Assembly (NCBI GenBank): GCA_944383895.1
Contig: CALWRH010000009.1
Location: forward strand, 1-64,000
DNA: 64,000 bases
Source: an uncultured Christensenellaceae bacterium
Lineage (GTDB): Bacteria; Bacillota; Clostridia; Christensenellales; UBA3700
Reading direction: 5' to 3'
Below, piece after piece: positions 38,525-47,375 of this stretch (its first letter is position 1; the number at the start of each line of letters is the position of its first letter). The notes beneath the pieces are model-generated. The model worked only from the letters and a program-made list of their open reading frames with translations. It made no database searches and was not told where the DNA came from. The position numbers and the translations under genes were made by a program.

Positions 38525-40693
38525 ATGGACAACGTAGATAAGAATAAAGACAGCGCACAGGCGGCAGATGACAAAGTTTGCTTATCTGACGGACACTGCA
38601 ATCTTTGCAGTCAAGACCATAAGCACGAACACGGTGACTGCTGCGGACACGATCATAAGCACGAACACGGTGACTGCTGCGGACACGATCATAAGCACGA
38701 GCATGGCAACTGCTGCGGACATGACCATAAGCACGAACACGGTGATTGCTGCGGACACAATCATGAACACGACCACGGAGAGGAGTGCGCTTGCTGTGCG
38801 ACAAAGGGACACGTCGACCTGAACGCGACGAAAAAACTCAGTCTTGCTGACTTCAAGATCCCTTTGATAAAGATAGGCGTTTCCGCAGTGCTCACTGCGA
38901 TAGCGGCTGTTTGTCAATTCGCGTTGAAAGGCAAGGCTGCGGAGATATCTGCGATAGTACTTTATTGCGCGGCGTATCTCGTAGTAGGTTTCGAATATAT
39001 CGTTCAGGCTGTAAAAGGAGTTGCGAAAGGCGACGTCTTCAATGAAAACATGCTTATGACTGTTGCTTCGATAGGTGCGATGGCACTCGGAGAATACGTT
39101 GAAGGCGTAGCGGTCATGTTGCTGTATTGTATCGGAGAAACTCTTCAGGATGCTGCAATAGCAAAATCGAAAGGAGATATCGTCAGACTGCTCGGACTCA
39201 AAGTGGACAGCTGTCTTAAGCTCGTAGGAGAAAATACAGTAGAAGTCAACAGTGAAAGTCTTGATATCGGAGATACGGTCGTCGTTCGTCGCGGCGAGAA
39301 GATACCGTCCGACGGTATAGTAGAGGAAGGCGAAAGCGCGATAGATTGCAGCAGTATGACGGGAGAAAGCGTTCCCGTTGCGGTGGCAAAGGGCAGCGAA
39401 GTCGCAGGCGGCACCGTGAATACGGGAAACACTCTCAAAGTAAAGATAACCAAAAAATTCGAGGATACGCAGGCGTCCAAAATACTCAGGCTTGTAGAAG
39501 ACGCGCAGGAGAACAAGCCCAGGGCGCAAAAGCTTATTACTAAATTTGCGGCAATTTATACTCCCGCGGTATTCGCACTCGCGCTCATAGTTGCGTTTTT
39601 GCCGCCGCTTTTCTACGAAAGTTACGCTGCAGCGCTGACGGGTATTTGGCTCAAGAAAGCTCTCGTATTCCTCGTCATCTCGTGCCCGTGTGCTTTGGTA
39701 ATTTCTATTCCGCTTGCGTTTTTTGCAGGCATAGGAAAATGCTCTAAAAAAGGTGTGCTTGTCAAAGGCGGCAATTATCTCGAGGCGATGAGAAATATAG
39801 ATACCGTGTGTATGGACAAGACGGGGACTATTACGAAAGGCGTGTTCGAAGTAACTTCAGCCGTCACGGCTGACGGGATATCTCTCGAGAGGCTCAAAGA
39901 GGCGGCAGGCGTATGCGAGAGCATGTCGACGCATCCGATTGCTGTTTCGGTAATGAAATACGTCGGCACGAACGACGTGAGCGGAATCGGGGAATACAGA
40001 GAATTTTCCGGAAGAGGCGTGAGTTGCGAGTATAAAGGCAAACGTCTGCTTGCAGGCAATCTAAAACTTATGAAGGAAAACGGCGTAGAGATAAATAACG
40101 TACACGAAGGTTACGGCAGCGTAGTGTATTTTGCAGAAGAAGGAAAAGAACTCGGATACGTCACTCTCAGCGATACCGTCAAGGACGGGGCAAAAGATGT
40201 GATAGCAGCCTTGAAAGCGCAGGGAAAACGCGTGATAATGCTTACGGGAGATACCGAGAATAACGCGAAGTTCGTTGCAGAAGAGGCGGGTATAGAAGAA
40301 TACAGAGCGGCGCTTTTGCCTCAGGATAAATACGACATAGTCGAGCAGTTGAAAAGAGAAGGCGCAAAAGTTATGTTCGTAGGCGACGGACTAAACGACG
40401 CTCCCGCAATAAAAGCTGCAAATCTCGGAGTATGCGTAGGAGGGCTCGGCAACGATGCGTCTGTCGAGGCGAGCGACGTGGTTCTCTCTACGGGTACTGT
40501 TGACGGAATACCTGCGGCGTTCGAGACGGCAAAACAGACTAAAAAGAGGGTTGTCGAGAACATAGCTTTGTCGCTTGTCGCAAAAGCAGCTATCATGATC
40601 GTATCGCTCGCATGGATACCTATGATGTGGCTGGCGGTTATAGCAGACGTGGGCGTATGTATAGTTGCCATAATCAATAGTGTAAGGCACTAA
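38525..40693 (+). CDS. P1B-type heavy metal ATPase with His/Cys repeat N-terminus
   Basis: Metal-exporting P-type ATPase (722 aa). Residues 27-90 hold about five HDHKHEHGDCCG repeats in place of a normal HMA domain. Membrane motif ISCPCALVISIPLAFF (CPC), phosphorylation site DKTGTITKG, TGES, HP locus (STHPIA) and MLTGDTENNAK, GDGLNDAPAIKAA are present. WLAVIADVGVCIVAIIN in the last helix has the Asp typical of the Zn/Cd/Pb (ZntA-like) group. The CsoR partner has a Cu-type triad, so the cargo is uncertain. Confidence 0.92.
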   Translation: MDNVDKNKDSAQAADDKVCLSDGHCNLCSQDHKHEHGDCCGHDHKHEHGDCCGHDHKHEHGNCCGHDHKHEHGDCCGHNHEHDHGEECACCATKGHVDLNATKKLSLADFKIPLIKIGVSAVLTAIAAVCQFALKGKAAEISAIVLYCAAYLVVGFEYIVQAVKGVAKGDVFNENMLMTVASIGAMALGEYVEGVAVMLLYCIGETLQDAAIAKSKGDIVRLLGLKVDSCLKLVGENTVEVNSESLDIGDTVVVRRGEKIPSDGIVEEGESAIDCSSMTGESVPVAVAKGSEVAGGTVNTGNTLKVKITKKFEDTQASKILRLVEDAQENKPRAQKLITKFAAIYTPAVFALALIVAFLPPLFYESYAAALTGIWLKKALVFLVISCPCALVISIPLAFFAGIGKCSKKGVLVKGGNYLEAMRNIDTVCMDKTGTITKGVFEVTSAVTADGISLERLKEAAGVCESMSTHPIAVSVMKYVGTNDVSGIGEYREFSGRGVSCEYKGKRLLAGNLKLMKENGVEINNVHEGYGSVVYFAEEGKELGYVTLSDTVKDGAKDVIAALKAQGKRVIMLTGDTENNAKFVAEEAGIEEYRAALLPQDKYDIVEQLKREGAKVMFVGDGLNDAPAIKAANLGVCVGGLGNDASVEASDVVLSTGTVDGIPAAFETAKQTKKRVVENIALSLVAKAAIMIVSLAWIPMMWLAVIADVGVCIVAIINSVRH
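38614..38790 (+). repeat. 36-bp in-frame tandem repeat in the ATPase gene
   Basis: Copies of a unit such as CATAAGCACGAACACGG plus TGACTGCTGCGGACACGA run about five times with few base changes, encoding HDHKHEHGDCCG. Copy number could vary by slippage. Confidence 0.85.
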
Positions 40694-41051
40694 AACTTTA
40701 AGTTAAAATTAAGGTGCGGACGATTGATAAAATCAACGTGAATAAAAATAACGTTTAATTATCAATTAGCCGCGCCTTTACGCTTTTATGAAATATGTTA
40801 GCATTTTTATGGCTATCTATGCAAAAATTGTTGACAAATCGACTGAATTTTGATACTATAATTTACAGATATAAATCCGATGCTTTTGTTACAACTCTTT
40901 GCAGAGGTTTTATCGATTGCACTTTCTAAACGTAAAAAGCACCGTTCGGGCAATCGCAGAGAGTCTTTTGCAGATACCGGCTGACAGAAAATTAGTTCAA
41001 AATCTTTGACAAATATAGCGAAATAGCGGATAATAGTTTTTAGGGTAAAAA
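40694..41051 (+). promoter_or_regulatory. Gene-free stretch with two promoters before the kinase-like gene
   Basis: Promoter 1: TTGACA (40831-40836), 17 bp, TACTAT (40854-40859). Promoter 2: TTGACA (41006-41011), 17 bp, GATAAT (41029-41034), very close to the start codon. The roughly 140 nt between could be a leader or small RNA; I see no riboswitch I recognise. Confidence 0.5.
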
Positions 41052-41747
41052 ATGTCGCAAGGTTATAATACACTTAAGCATTTGCACAGCGACCGCAAGA
41101 GTCTTTCGATCATAAGTTACAAGGGCTGCAAATGCGTGATAAAAATTTATAGCGAAAACGAACGTCCGCAAAATGAAGCGCGGATCATGGACGTTATTTC
41201 AAAAACGGGTTACGCTCCTAAAGTTCTTGAGAGCAGAGACAATTATCTGATTGCCGAATATATAGAAGGAGTGTCTTTTGCAGACGCATACAGGTCGGCG
41301 ACAATGAGCGACGACGAGCACGCGCTTGAAAATCTGGCAAGCAGACTTTGTATCTTTTTACAGATGTTTTATTCTCTCAACGAAGGTCTTATTCTTGGTA
41401 AAGCGGATTTTGACGACTTTATCATGGTCGACGACAGATGTTGTTGCGTCAGTTTTTCAGGGGTAAAAGAAGGATTGCCTTTTCAGGACATCGCTGGCAT
41501 GGTTGCATACGCTTTGTGCAATGCTGCCGGCAATTATTACAGCGCTTATCCGTTTGTCAAAAAGGTCCTCGATTGCTTTCATCTTACGGCACTCGACGTG
41601 ATAAACGATATGGACGAATATTTTGACATCTTTTCGGACGAGAAAGGTCTGCCTGTCGATAAAGAGAGTATAGAGGCGGTGCTTATGAGTTTTGAGGACA
41701 ATGCGTTTGATTGGGAGATGATTTCTTCTCAGCAGTCAAACGAATAA
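41052..41747 (+). CDS. Protein-kinase-fold protein lacking catalytic residues (pseudokinase-like)
   Basis: Cytoplasmic protein (231 aa) resembling RIO/aminoglycoside-phosphotransferase folds. The N-lobe is intact in outline: KCVIKIYSENERPQNEARIM supplies the ATP Lys and helix C Glu, then the hinge NYLIAEYIEGVSF. In the C-lobe the usual HxDxxxxN and D-F/Y-D boxes are replaced (GKADFDDFIMVDDRCCCVSF). Thus it likely binds but does not transfer phosphate, or uses altered residues. It is followed after 35 nt by an XRE gene. Confidence 0.6.
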   Translation: MSQGYNTLKHLHSDRKSLSIISYKGCKCVIKIYSENERPQNEARIMDVISKTGYAPKVLESRDNYLIAEYIEGVSFADAYRSATMSDDEHALENLASRLCIFLQMFYSLNEGLILGKADFDDFIMVDDRCCCVSFSGVKEGLPFQDIAGMVAYALCNAAGNYYSAYPFVKKVLDCFHLTALDVINDMDEYFDIFSDEKGLPVDKESIEAVLMSFEDNAFDWEMISSQQSNE

Positions 41748-41782
41748 AATAATTAAGCCGTTATGCGGCGAAGGAGGCAACA

Positions 41783-41998
41783 ATGAAATTCGCAGAAAGA
41801 TTGAAGGAGCAAAGAATCAAACACGGTTACAACCAGCAGTATGTTGCAAATTATATGCGTGTATCTCAGGTTTCGATCAGCAACTGGGAAAGAGGTCTCA
41901 AGGAACCCAGCTATCAGGCATTGATAGATCTGTCTCAGCTGTTCGGAAAGAGCACCGACTACATGCTTGGTTACGATGAGAAGAACGAAGAGAAATAA
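41783..41998 (+). CDS. XRE-family HTH protein (71 aa)
   Basis: Cro/CI-type regulator: RLKEQRIKHGYNQQYVANYM, RVSQVSISNWERGLKEPSYQ and LSQLFGKSTDYMLGYDE. GAAGGAGGCAAC precedes the ATG. Probably co-transcribed with the kinase-like gene upstream. Target unknown; no palindrome like that at 35764 is present here. Confidence 0.9.
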   Translation: MKFAERLKEQRIKHGYNQQYVANYMRVSQVSISNWERGLKEPSYQALIDLSQLFGKSTDYMLGYDEKNEEK

Positions 41999-42040
41999 GT
42001 TTTTCTTGCATACGTTTTGATTTTTATAATGATAGGTCAG

Positions 42041-42064
42041 AGAGAGGCGGTGATGCCTCTCTTT
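42041..42064 (+). terminator. Terminator after the XRE gene
   Basis: AGAGAGGC and GCCTCTCT around GGTGAT, followed by TTTTG. Confidence 0.88.
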
Positions 42065-42590
42065 TGATTTATTGAAAATCGGATCGAGTTATTCTGAATC
42101 TTTGATAACACATATTTAATTTTGAATAATCGGCAAGAGGGAAACTATCAGATAATCACTGCGTGCATATTACGGCGATAGTTGTTATTTCTGAGGAGAT
42201 CTTAACGGCGATCCGGCAAATTATTAAACGGCAGATACGATATAATAAGACCCGTTACGGCATTGGTTACGGTATCGACGACATTTCCATAATTAATCGA
42301 GTCAATAAAAAACACCGGTCAAGGTGCCGTTTTGATGTCCTGACGGAGCATAAAAAAGAAAACGAATATAAGTATATGTTTTCTGATGGCATTTGTTGCG
42401 TTATAGCATAAAACATTATATAATTACGTTGGATCGAGAGTATCTGCGTCAAATGCAAATAAGACGACTTAATTACATAAAGATTATTTGATGCATATTC
42501 GTATATAAGAAAGTCTGAACCTGCGATATCTATCACGATATGGGAGATAACAGATATGAAAAGAGAATATAATGCGATAAAAGTTAAAGT
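42065..42590. other. Gene-free boundary zone before the mobile region
   Basis: About 520 A+T-rich bases. One 82-codon open frame (42163-42411) has no ribosome site and odd composition, so I do not call it. The left end of the mobile mosaic must lie here or just to the right, but no attachment repeat is obvious. Confidence 0.5.
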
Positions 42591-44210
42591 CTAAAAGATA
42601 AAATATCCGAACAGTAAGAAATAAGGCAACCCGAGATATTTCGGATTGCCTTGTTCTATGCCTGCAAAAAGGTGATAAAAGAAAAAGCAAACAAAGACAG
42701 GTTCGACTTTGTTTGCGTATGGTGGAACGACAGATTTCAAACTCGATTTGAAGGAAACGTTATAAGCCCGACAGTCTTCGGTCGGGAAGTTGTCGGGCTC
42801 GTCGTTTTGAGGCGTATCGCAGAAGTTAAAGTGAATATCAATTTTGTCATCATAAAGAATCACCTTGCGGATCATCGTATCTATAATAAGCTGAGGTTCC
42901 AGCTCGGGCAGAATTGTAAGGAATTCGATAATTTGCTCTCGCGTAATTAAGTTGGCATCCTTGTTTTCCTCTTCGAGGATTTTGCGGTTGAGAATATTGA
43001 TCTCGTCTTCAAGTTCTGTCATTCGTTGCTTTGTTGTCGAGGTGATGATACCTTCTTCAATTGCCGCAAGAAGGTTTTTCAGTGACTTTTGTTTCTTATC
43101 CCTGTCTTCTTTCAAAAGATTTAGAACATATTGATTCTGATGGCGTTTGCGGTGAATGTCAGCAACAGAATCGGCAATGCGTTCAACTATTTCAGGCGTA
43201 TTCAATATGTCCATTGTTGTTTGCAAGACAATTTTTTCGATATCGTCTTTACGCACAGTTTTTTTAGGACAAGCAGAGCTTTTCTTTTTCTTTGTAGAAC
43301 ATTTATAGTAATAGTTGACTTTTCCATTGTTGGAAGTGCCGCTTTCTCCGTTCATATTTTTACCGCAAAAACCGCAAAAGAGTTTTCCTTTCAAAAGAAA
43401 AACAGTATCCCTGCTGTGAGAGCCAAGTTTGTTTTTGGCAAGTATTGTTTGAATTGTCTTAAACAACTCCGTAGCAACAATTTGAGGAAATGCGTTTGTA
43501 TACTTTTTGCCGTTATGGAAGTAATAGCCGATATATCGGGTGTTTCTCAATATCTTGTAAATCGCATTGGGCAGGAAAGGTTTGCCTCTATGGGACAGCC
43601 CCTGATTATGTAGGATATCAATGATCTCTCGTGCGGACAGACCGGATGCGTATTGACTGAAGATGTAACGTACAGCTTCTGCCTCATCGTCGTCAACAAC
43701 AACTTTTTTGTTTATGACTTTGTATCCGTAAGTGATACCGCCTCCGACAAAGTTTCCTTTTTCTCGGCTTTCGTTTTGTCCTCGGCGAATCTTTTGTGAG
43801 AGTTCTGCAGAATAATATTCGGCTATGCCGATCATTACGTTTTCGAGGATTATCCCGTCAAGGTTTTGAGAACCGTCAATATTTTGAGACGTTCTTTGAG
43901 TTGCAGATATAAGAATTTTGCCGTTTTTCTGCAAACGTTGCTTATTGATTGCTATTTCAATAGAATTTCTACCGAATCTATCGAGAGCGTAAACGAGAAC
44001 GATGTCCCATTCATGCGAGGTATCGCTATCTGATAACATTCTTTGAAATTCCGCTCTATGGTCGTTAGTCCCGGTCATAGCACGATCAATATAAGTTCCT
44101 ACGATTTGCAATTCGTTACGCTCGGCAAATTCATTACATACTCTGAGCTGACCTTCAATGGATTGCTCAGATTGTCTTTCGCTTGAGTATCTCGCATATA
44201 TCACTGTCAC
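42591..44210 (-). CDS. Large serine recombinase (site-specific integrase)
   Basis: Large serine recombinase (539 aa). The resolvase domain starts VIYARYSSERQSEQSIEGQL with catalytic Ser in YSSER; YALDRFGRNSIEI is the Arg-containing helix. The recombinase domain (GGGITYGYKVINKK) follows, then the zinc ribbon CGFCGKNMNGESGTSNNGK plus CSTKKKKSSACPKK, then a coiled coil (about 365-430). The last 60 residues (FVCFFFYHLFAG onward) read through two hairpins (42623-42652 and near 42690), so the natural end was probably earlier. Related to the recombinase at 47.4-49.1 kb. Confidence 0.9.
   Translation of the reverse strand: MTVIYARYSSERQSEQSIEGQLRVCNEFAERNELQIVGTYIDRAMTGTNDHRAEFQRMLSDSDTSHEWDIVLVYALDRFGRNSIEIAINKQRLQKNGKILISATQRTSQNIDGSQNLDGIILENVMIGIAEYYSAELSQKIRRGQNESREKGNFVGGGITYGYKVINKKVVVDDDEAEAVRYIFSQYASGLSAREIIDILHNQGLSHRGKPFLPNAIYKILRNTRYIGYYFHNGKKYTNAFPQIVATELFKTIQTILAKNKLGSHSRDTVFLLKGKLFCGFCGKNMNGESGTSNNGKVNYYYKCSTKKKKSSACPKKTVRKDDIEKIVLQTTMDILNTPEIVERIADSVADIHRKRHQNQYVLNLLKEDRDKKQKSLKNLLAAIEEGIITSTTKQRMTELEDEINILNRKILEEENKDANLITREQIIEFLTILPELEPQLIIDTMIRKVILYDDKIDIHFNFCDTPQNDEPDNFPTEDCRAYNVSFKSSLKSVVPPYANKVEPVFVCFFFYHLFAGIEQGNPKYLGLPYFLLFGYFIF
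42623..42652. terminator. Hairpin at the recombinase 3' end
   Basis: AAGGCAA-C-CCGA and TCGG-A-TTGCCTT form a stem; T-rich or A-rich on both sides. A second hairpin GCAAACAAAG/CTTTGTTTGC lies at about 42687-42716. Confidence 0.65.
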
Positions 44211-44324
44211 ATATTTTTATGGATACTTACTAAAAAGGATAAATTTTCGGATTTTGGAATCAAAAATTGAAAAGCCTCTCCGAATTTGTTTTTTCGGGTG
44301 GCTATGGTAGCATTAGTTCCTCGT

Positions 44325-44477
44325 GGAAGTCAACGGTCGAAAAATCGTTGCCGAAAACACCAATATAAACGAATCGAGAGCCGAGTAAGGAAGTTTTCCT
44401 TGCTCGGCTCTTTTGCTGTTTGTGAGGCTATTGCACGTTCAAAACGCAACGATTTTGGCTTTGCCCCGTTGACTTCC
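44325..44477 (+). other. Structured element upstream of sigma-like gene, copy A
   Basis: Arms GGAAGTCAACGG (44325-44336) and CCGTTGACTTCC (44466-44477) are exact inverse complements. Inside is the hairpin GAGCCGAG..AAGGAA/TTCCTT..CTCGGCTC followed by TTTT (about 44373-44413). The same layout occurs at 50066-50126 and, on minus, at 63297-63148, each upstream of a copy of the same gene family. Confidence 0.7.
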
Positions 44478-44493
44478 GCAGACCAATCGAGAA

Positions 44494-44949
44494 CATGCTT
44501 TTATCGGATGGCTACGACGTAGCGCAGACCGCCATCTGCTTCTGTATCAATTCATAGGTAAGAAGGTATCGGACATTTACGGAAAAGACCGTAGAGGAAA
44601 AGAGATCATAATCAAACTTGCCTGCTATTGGAAAGTAGACGGCGAACTGATGCGTTACCGCAGAAAGATGGAGAACATTTCATACATTGATTTTAACAGT
44701 TACAAGGCATTGCCGATGGATCCCGTAAACTGCTTTGAAAAAGAACAGACGGATTACAACAAATACAATACACTTGTCGAAGCCCTGTGCTTGACAGAAT
44801 TGGAGCTTGCTATTCCAAACTGCTATATGAACGGAATGAGACAATCCGAAGTCTGCGCCGAACTCGGCATCGGCAGAGACGCGATCCACCATAGAAAAGC
44901 AAGCATCCAACAGAGATGTTATACGCTTTACGGCGCGTATTTGATTTGA
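44494..44949 (+). pseudogene. Truncated, frameshifted copy of the sigma-like HTH gene
   Basis: Remnant of the gene family seen intact at 50218 and 62391. SDGYDVAQTAICF (from 44494) matches TDGYDCAQIAICF; a one-base shift near 44536 moves the match to LYQFIGKKVSDIYGKDRRGK and on to YKALPMDPVNCFEKEQ and the final HTH (MRQSEVCAELGIGRDAIHH). About 70 N-terminal codons are missing. The structured element copy A sits directly upstream. Confidence 0.8.
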
Positions 44950-45065
44950 CATATTTCATACTGTGAAGAAATGCAGTCTACTTGTTGAAGTGACTACCTT
45001 TTTACGTCAATATTTATTGAAAAAGAGAATACAGCCTGCGCGAGTAGTGAAAAACATTAAGAGAA

Positions 45066-45365
45066 TTACAAGTAATTATTTAAGCCATCGCGGTATAATG
45101 AGCGAAACTTGTCCCGTAATGATTGCGGCTCTATAATTTCCGCATCTTTGGCAAAGCGGAAGAAGAAATATAGTGCTTGCAACTCAGAACAGTTGAAAAC
45201 ATAGATATCATTTTCTTCTATGGCGACATGCATAGGGCGGTGAATGACGGAATACTCATAACTTTTTAAGCCGTCGTCGGTAAATCTGACTTTAATTACA
45301 GTTTTTGGAGCGGTTATAAAAGTTGCTCCGAATTCTGACAAATTTTCAACAACCTCTTTTTTCAT
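45066..45365 (-). pseudogene. C-terminal fragment of a WYL-domain regulator
   Basis: 99 residues matching the C-terminal extension of WYL-domain transcription factors: TVIKVRFTDDGLKSYEYSVI, then EENDIYVFNCSELQALYFFF, and AEIIEPQSLRDKFRSLYRDG. No HTH or WYL core is present; upstream sequence changes abruptly near 45415 into a luxS remnant. It is the remainder of a gene broken by deletion or insertion. Confidence 0.6.
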
Positions 45366-45426
45366 GCTTTCTGATACAAGAGATGCCTTACCGGTCGCCC
45401 TGATTTTTTCGATACAAGACTCCCGC

Positions 45427-45619
45427 CGACGCGTACGGGCTCGTCGTCGGGATGTGCGAGTTCATTCTAGGCTACGACGGAGAGATCCCGGGAGCGAAAG
45501 CTGCGGAATGCGGCAATTATCTCGAACAAAACCTGTCCGAGGCAAAGTATTACGTCCGTAGATATCTGAACGAACTCAAGGAAAACAAAAGATACGACTA
45601 TCCGACCGCGACCGAATGA
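45427..45619 (+). pseudogene. luxS: 3' fragment of luxS (S-ribosylhomocysteine lyase)
   Basis: Open frame without a start reading DAYGLVVGMCEFILGYDGEI, then PGAKAAECGNYLEQNLSEAK, as in the C-terminus of LuxS of Clostridia (the ECGNY box holds the second Cys region). The N-terminal half with the HxxEH iron site is missing. The codon use is that of the chromosome, not of the mobile genes. It abuts the WYL fragment at about 45415. Confidence 0.72.
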
Positions 45620-45662
45620 GAGTTGCGCTTCGGCGCAGAAAACCGAAAAGGATGCCAAACGC

Positions 45663-45691
45663 TTGATTGCCCGCCGTCCGTCTGCTATAAT
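45663..45691 (+). promoter_or_regulatory. Promoter of the ABC-F gene leader
   Basis: TTGATT (45663-45668), 17 bp, TATAAT (45686-45691). It gives a leader of about 175 nt before the ABC-F start. Confidence 0.75.
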
Positions 45692-45724
45692 TGATTTATC
45701 CGCAAAACGACGAGGTGAAACGAA

Positions 45725-45742
45725 ATGTATTTTCTTGCATAA
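45725..45742 (+). CDS. Five-residue leader peptide MYFLA
   Basis: ATG TAT TTT CTT GCA TAA preceded by GAGGTG at 7 nt spacing. Short leader peptides with strong ribosome sites commonly control ABC-F resistance genes by ribosome stalling. A later small hairpin GTAAGA/TCTTAC with GGTTTTTTG (about 45826-45855) could be the conditional terminator. Role inferred from position. Confidence 0.6.
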   Translation: MYFLA

Positions 45743-45871
45743 AAGTTATCTATGACGGGGGCTCCCGTTACTTTGCAGGAAAATCGAGAGATCGGCAAAA
45801 CCGAAATACGTGTATACGAGAACAGTAAGATTGATTTTCTTACGGTTTTTTGTTTTAAGGAGAAACGCTAT

Positions 45872-47338
45872 ATGTCAATGATAAAGATAGAAGACCTTAC
45901 CTTCGGATATCCCGCAAGCGCAGAAAACGTGTTCGAAGAGCTCAACGCGGTGATCGACACCGACTGGAAGTTGGCTTTGACCGGCAGAAACGGCAGAGGC
46001 AAGACGACTTTGCTCAAATTGCTTAGCGGAGAATACGAGTATAAAGGCAAGATAAAAGGCGGCGTACGGTGCGACTATTTTCCGTATACGGTAAAAGAGA
46101 TCGACGCGACCGTGTCGGAAGCGGTCTTCGGCATATGTCCGTCCGCCGAGGAATGGGAGGTCGCGAGGGAGTTCTCGTGCCTGGGATTGGACAGGTCGGC
46201 TTTGTATATGCCGTTCGGGCGGCTTTCCGACGGAGAAAAGACGAAGGTTTTGCTTGCCGCGATGTTTCTTAACGACGGACGGTTCATGTTGATAGACGAA
46301 CCTACCAATCATCTCGACGCGAAAGCGCGAGCTCAGGTGGCGGCATATCTGAACAAAAAGAGAGGTTTCGTACTCGTATCTCACGACAGAGCGTTTGCGG
46401 ACGCATGCGTGGATCACGTAATGGCGTTGAACAGAACCGGCGTCGAGATTAGGAGCGGAAATCTGACCGCGTGGCTGAACGATTTCGAGGACAGACAGAA
46501 CGCAGAGCAAAAACAGAACGAAAAACTGCAAACCGAGATCAAAAGGCTCAGGCAGTCCGCCGTGCGCAGCGCGGAGTGGGCAAGACGTACCGAAGCCGAA
46601 AAGACGGGCTGCGGACCCGTAGACAGAGGTTATATAGGACATAAAGCCGCGAAAATGATGAAACACGCCAAAGTCATTGAAGACAGACAGCGCAGGTTGA
46701 TCGGCGAGAAGGAATCGCTTTTGCGGGATACGGAGATCGCGGACAGGTTGAAAATGAACGCCTTGCAATATCGATCGGACGTTTTGGCGGACTTGTCGTC
46801 CGTGCAGATCGTTTATGACGGCGTTGCCGTCAACAAGCCTGTTTCGTTTGCGGTGACCAAAGGAAAAAGGATAGCGTTAAACGGCTGTAACGGCTGCGGA
46901 AAAAGCAGTATCGTCAAAGCTTTGCTCGGACGGAAAACGGAATATACGGGGCGGATAAGCGTCGGCAGCGGGCTGACGATATCGTACGTGCCGCAGGACG
47001 CGTCGGCATTCTCGGGCAATATCCGCGAAAAACTGAAAGACGACGGAGTCGAAGAAAGTCTGTTCATGGCTACGCTTTTCAAAATGGGCGTGGAGGAAAA
47101 TCCTCTCGGCAAGGATATCCGCGAACTGTCCGACGGGCAGCGAAAAAAGGTCTTGCTTGCCGAAAGTATGTGCCAAAGAGCGCATCTGTATATCTGGGAC
47201 GAACCGTTGAACTATATCGATATATATACCCGAGTCCAGATAGAGCGCCTTATAAAAGAATTTTGCCCCACAATGGTGTTTATCGAACACGACTCCGCTT
47301 TCCGCGATTCGGTCGCGACCGAAGTGATAGATATGTGA
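45872..47338 (+). CDS. ABC-F ribosomal protection protein, Lsa type
   Basis: Soluble twin-ATPase (488 aa) expected to displace lincosamide, pleuromutilin or streptogramin A antibiotics from the ribosome. Walker A motifs GRNGRGKTTLLKL and GCNGCGKSSIVKA; signatures RLSDGEKTK and LSDGQRKKV; Walker B LIDEPTNHLD and WDEPLNYID. The interdomain linker is charged and helical (about 195-285). AAGGAGAAACGCTAT sets the ATG. Lsa(A) has a similar length. G+C-rich codons suggest a chromosomal or related-host origin. Confidence 0.88.
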   Translation: MSMIKIEDLTFGYPASAENVFEELNAVIDTDWKLALTGRNGRGKTTLLKLLSGEYEYKGKIKGGVRCDYFPYTVKEIDATVSEAVFGICPSAEEWEVAREFSCLGLDRSALYMPFGRLSDGEKTKVLLAAMFLNDGRFMLIDEPTNHLDAKARAQVAAYLNKKRGFVLVSHDRAFADACVDHVMALNRTGVEIRSGNLTAWLNDFEDRQNAEQKQNEKLQTEIKRLRQSAVRSAEWARRTEAEKTGCGPVDRGYIGHKAAKMMKHAKVIEDRQRRLIGEKESLLRDTEIADRLKMNALQYRSDVLADLSSVQIVYDGVAVNKPVSFAVTKGKRIALNGCNGCGKSSIVKALLGRKTEYTGRISVGSGLTISYVPQDASAFSGNIREKLKDDGVEESLFMATLFKMGVEENPLGKDIRELSDGQRKKVLLAESMCQRAHLYIWDEPLNYIDIYTRVQIERLIKEFCPTMVFIEHDSAFRDSVATEVIDM

Positions 47339-47375
47339 CCGATCCTCGTCGTTCGCGCAGGCATAGAGGAGCGGT

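Noticed and set aside
38523-38804. Arg/His-rich open frame opposite the ATPase repeats
   Set aside because: Antisense image of the 36-bp repeat coding for HDHKHEHGDCCG.
40860-41000. Riboswitch in the leader of the kinase-like gene
   Set aside because: No known aptamer motif could be recognised; a second promoter right before the gene offers a simpler explanation.
42163-42411. 82-codon open frame
   Set aside because: No ribosome site, unusual Ile/Arg composition, lies in the A+T-rich boundary zone and matches no family I know.
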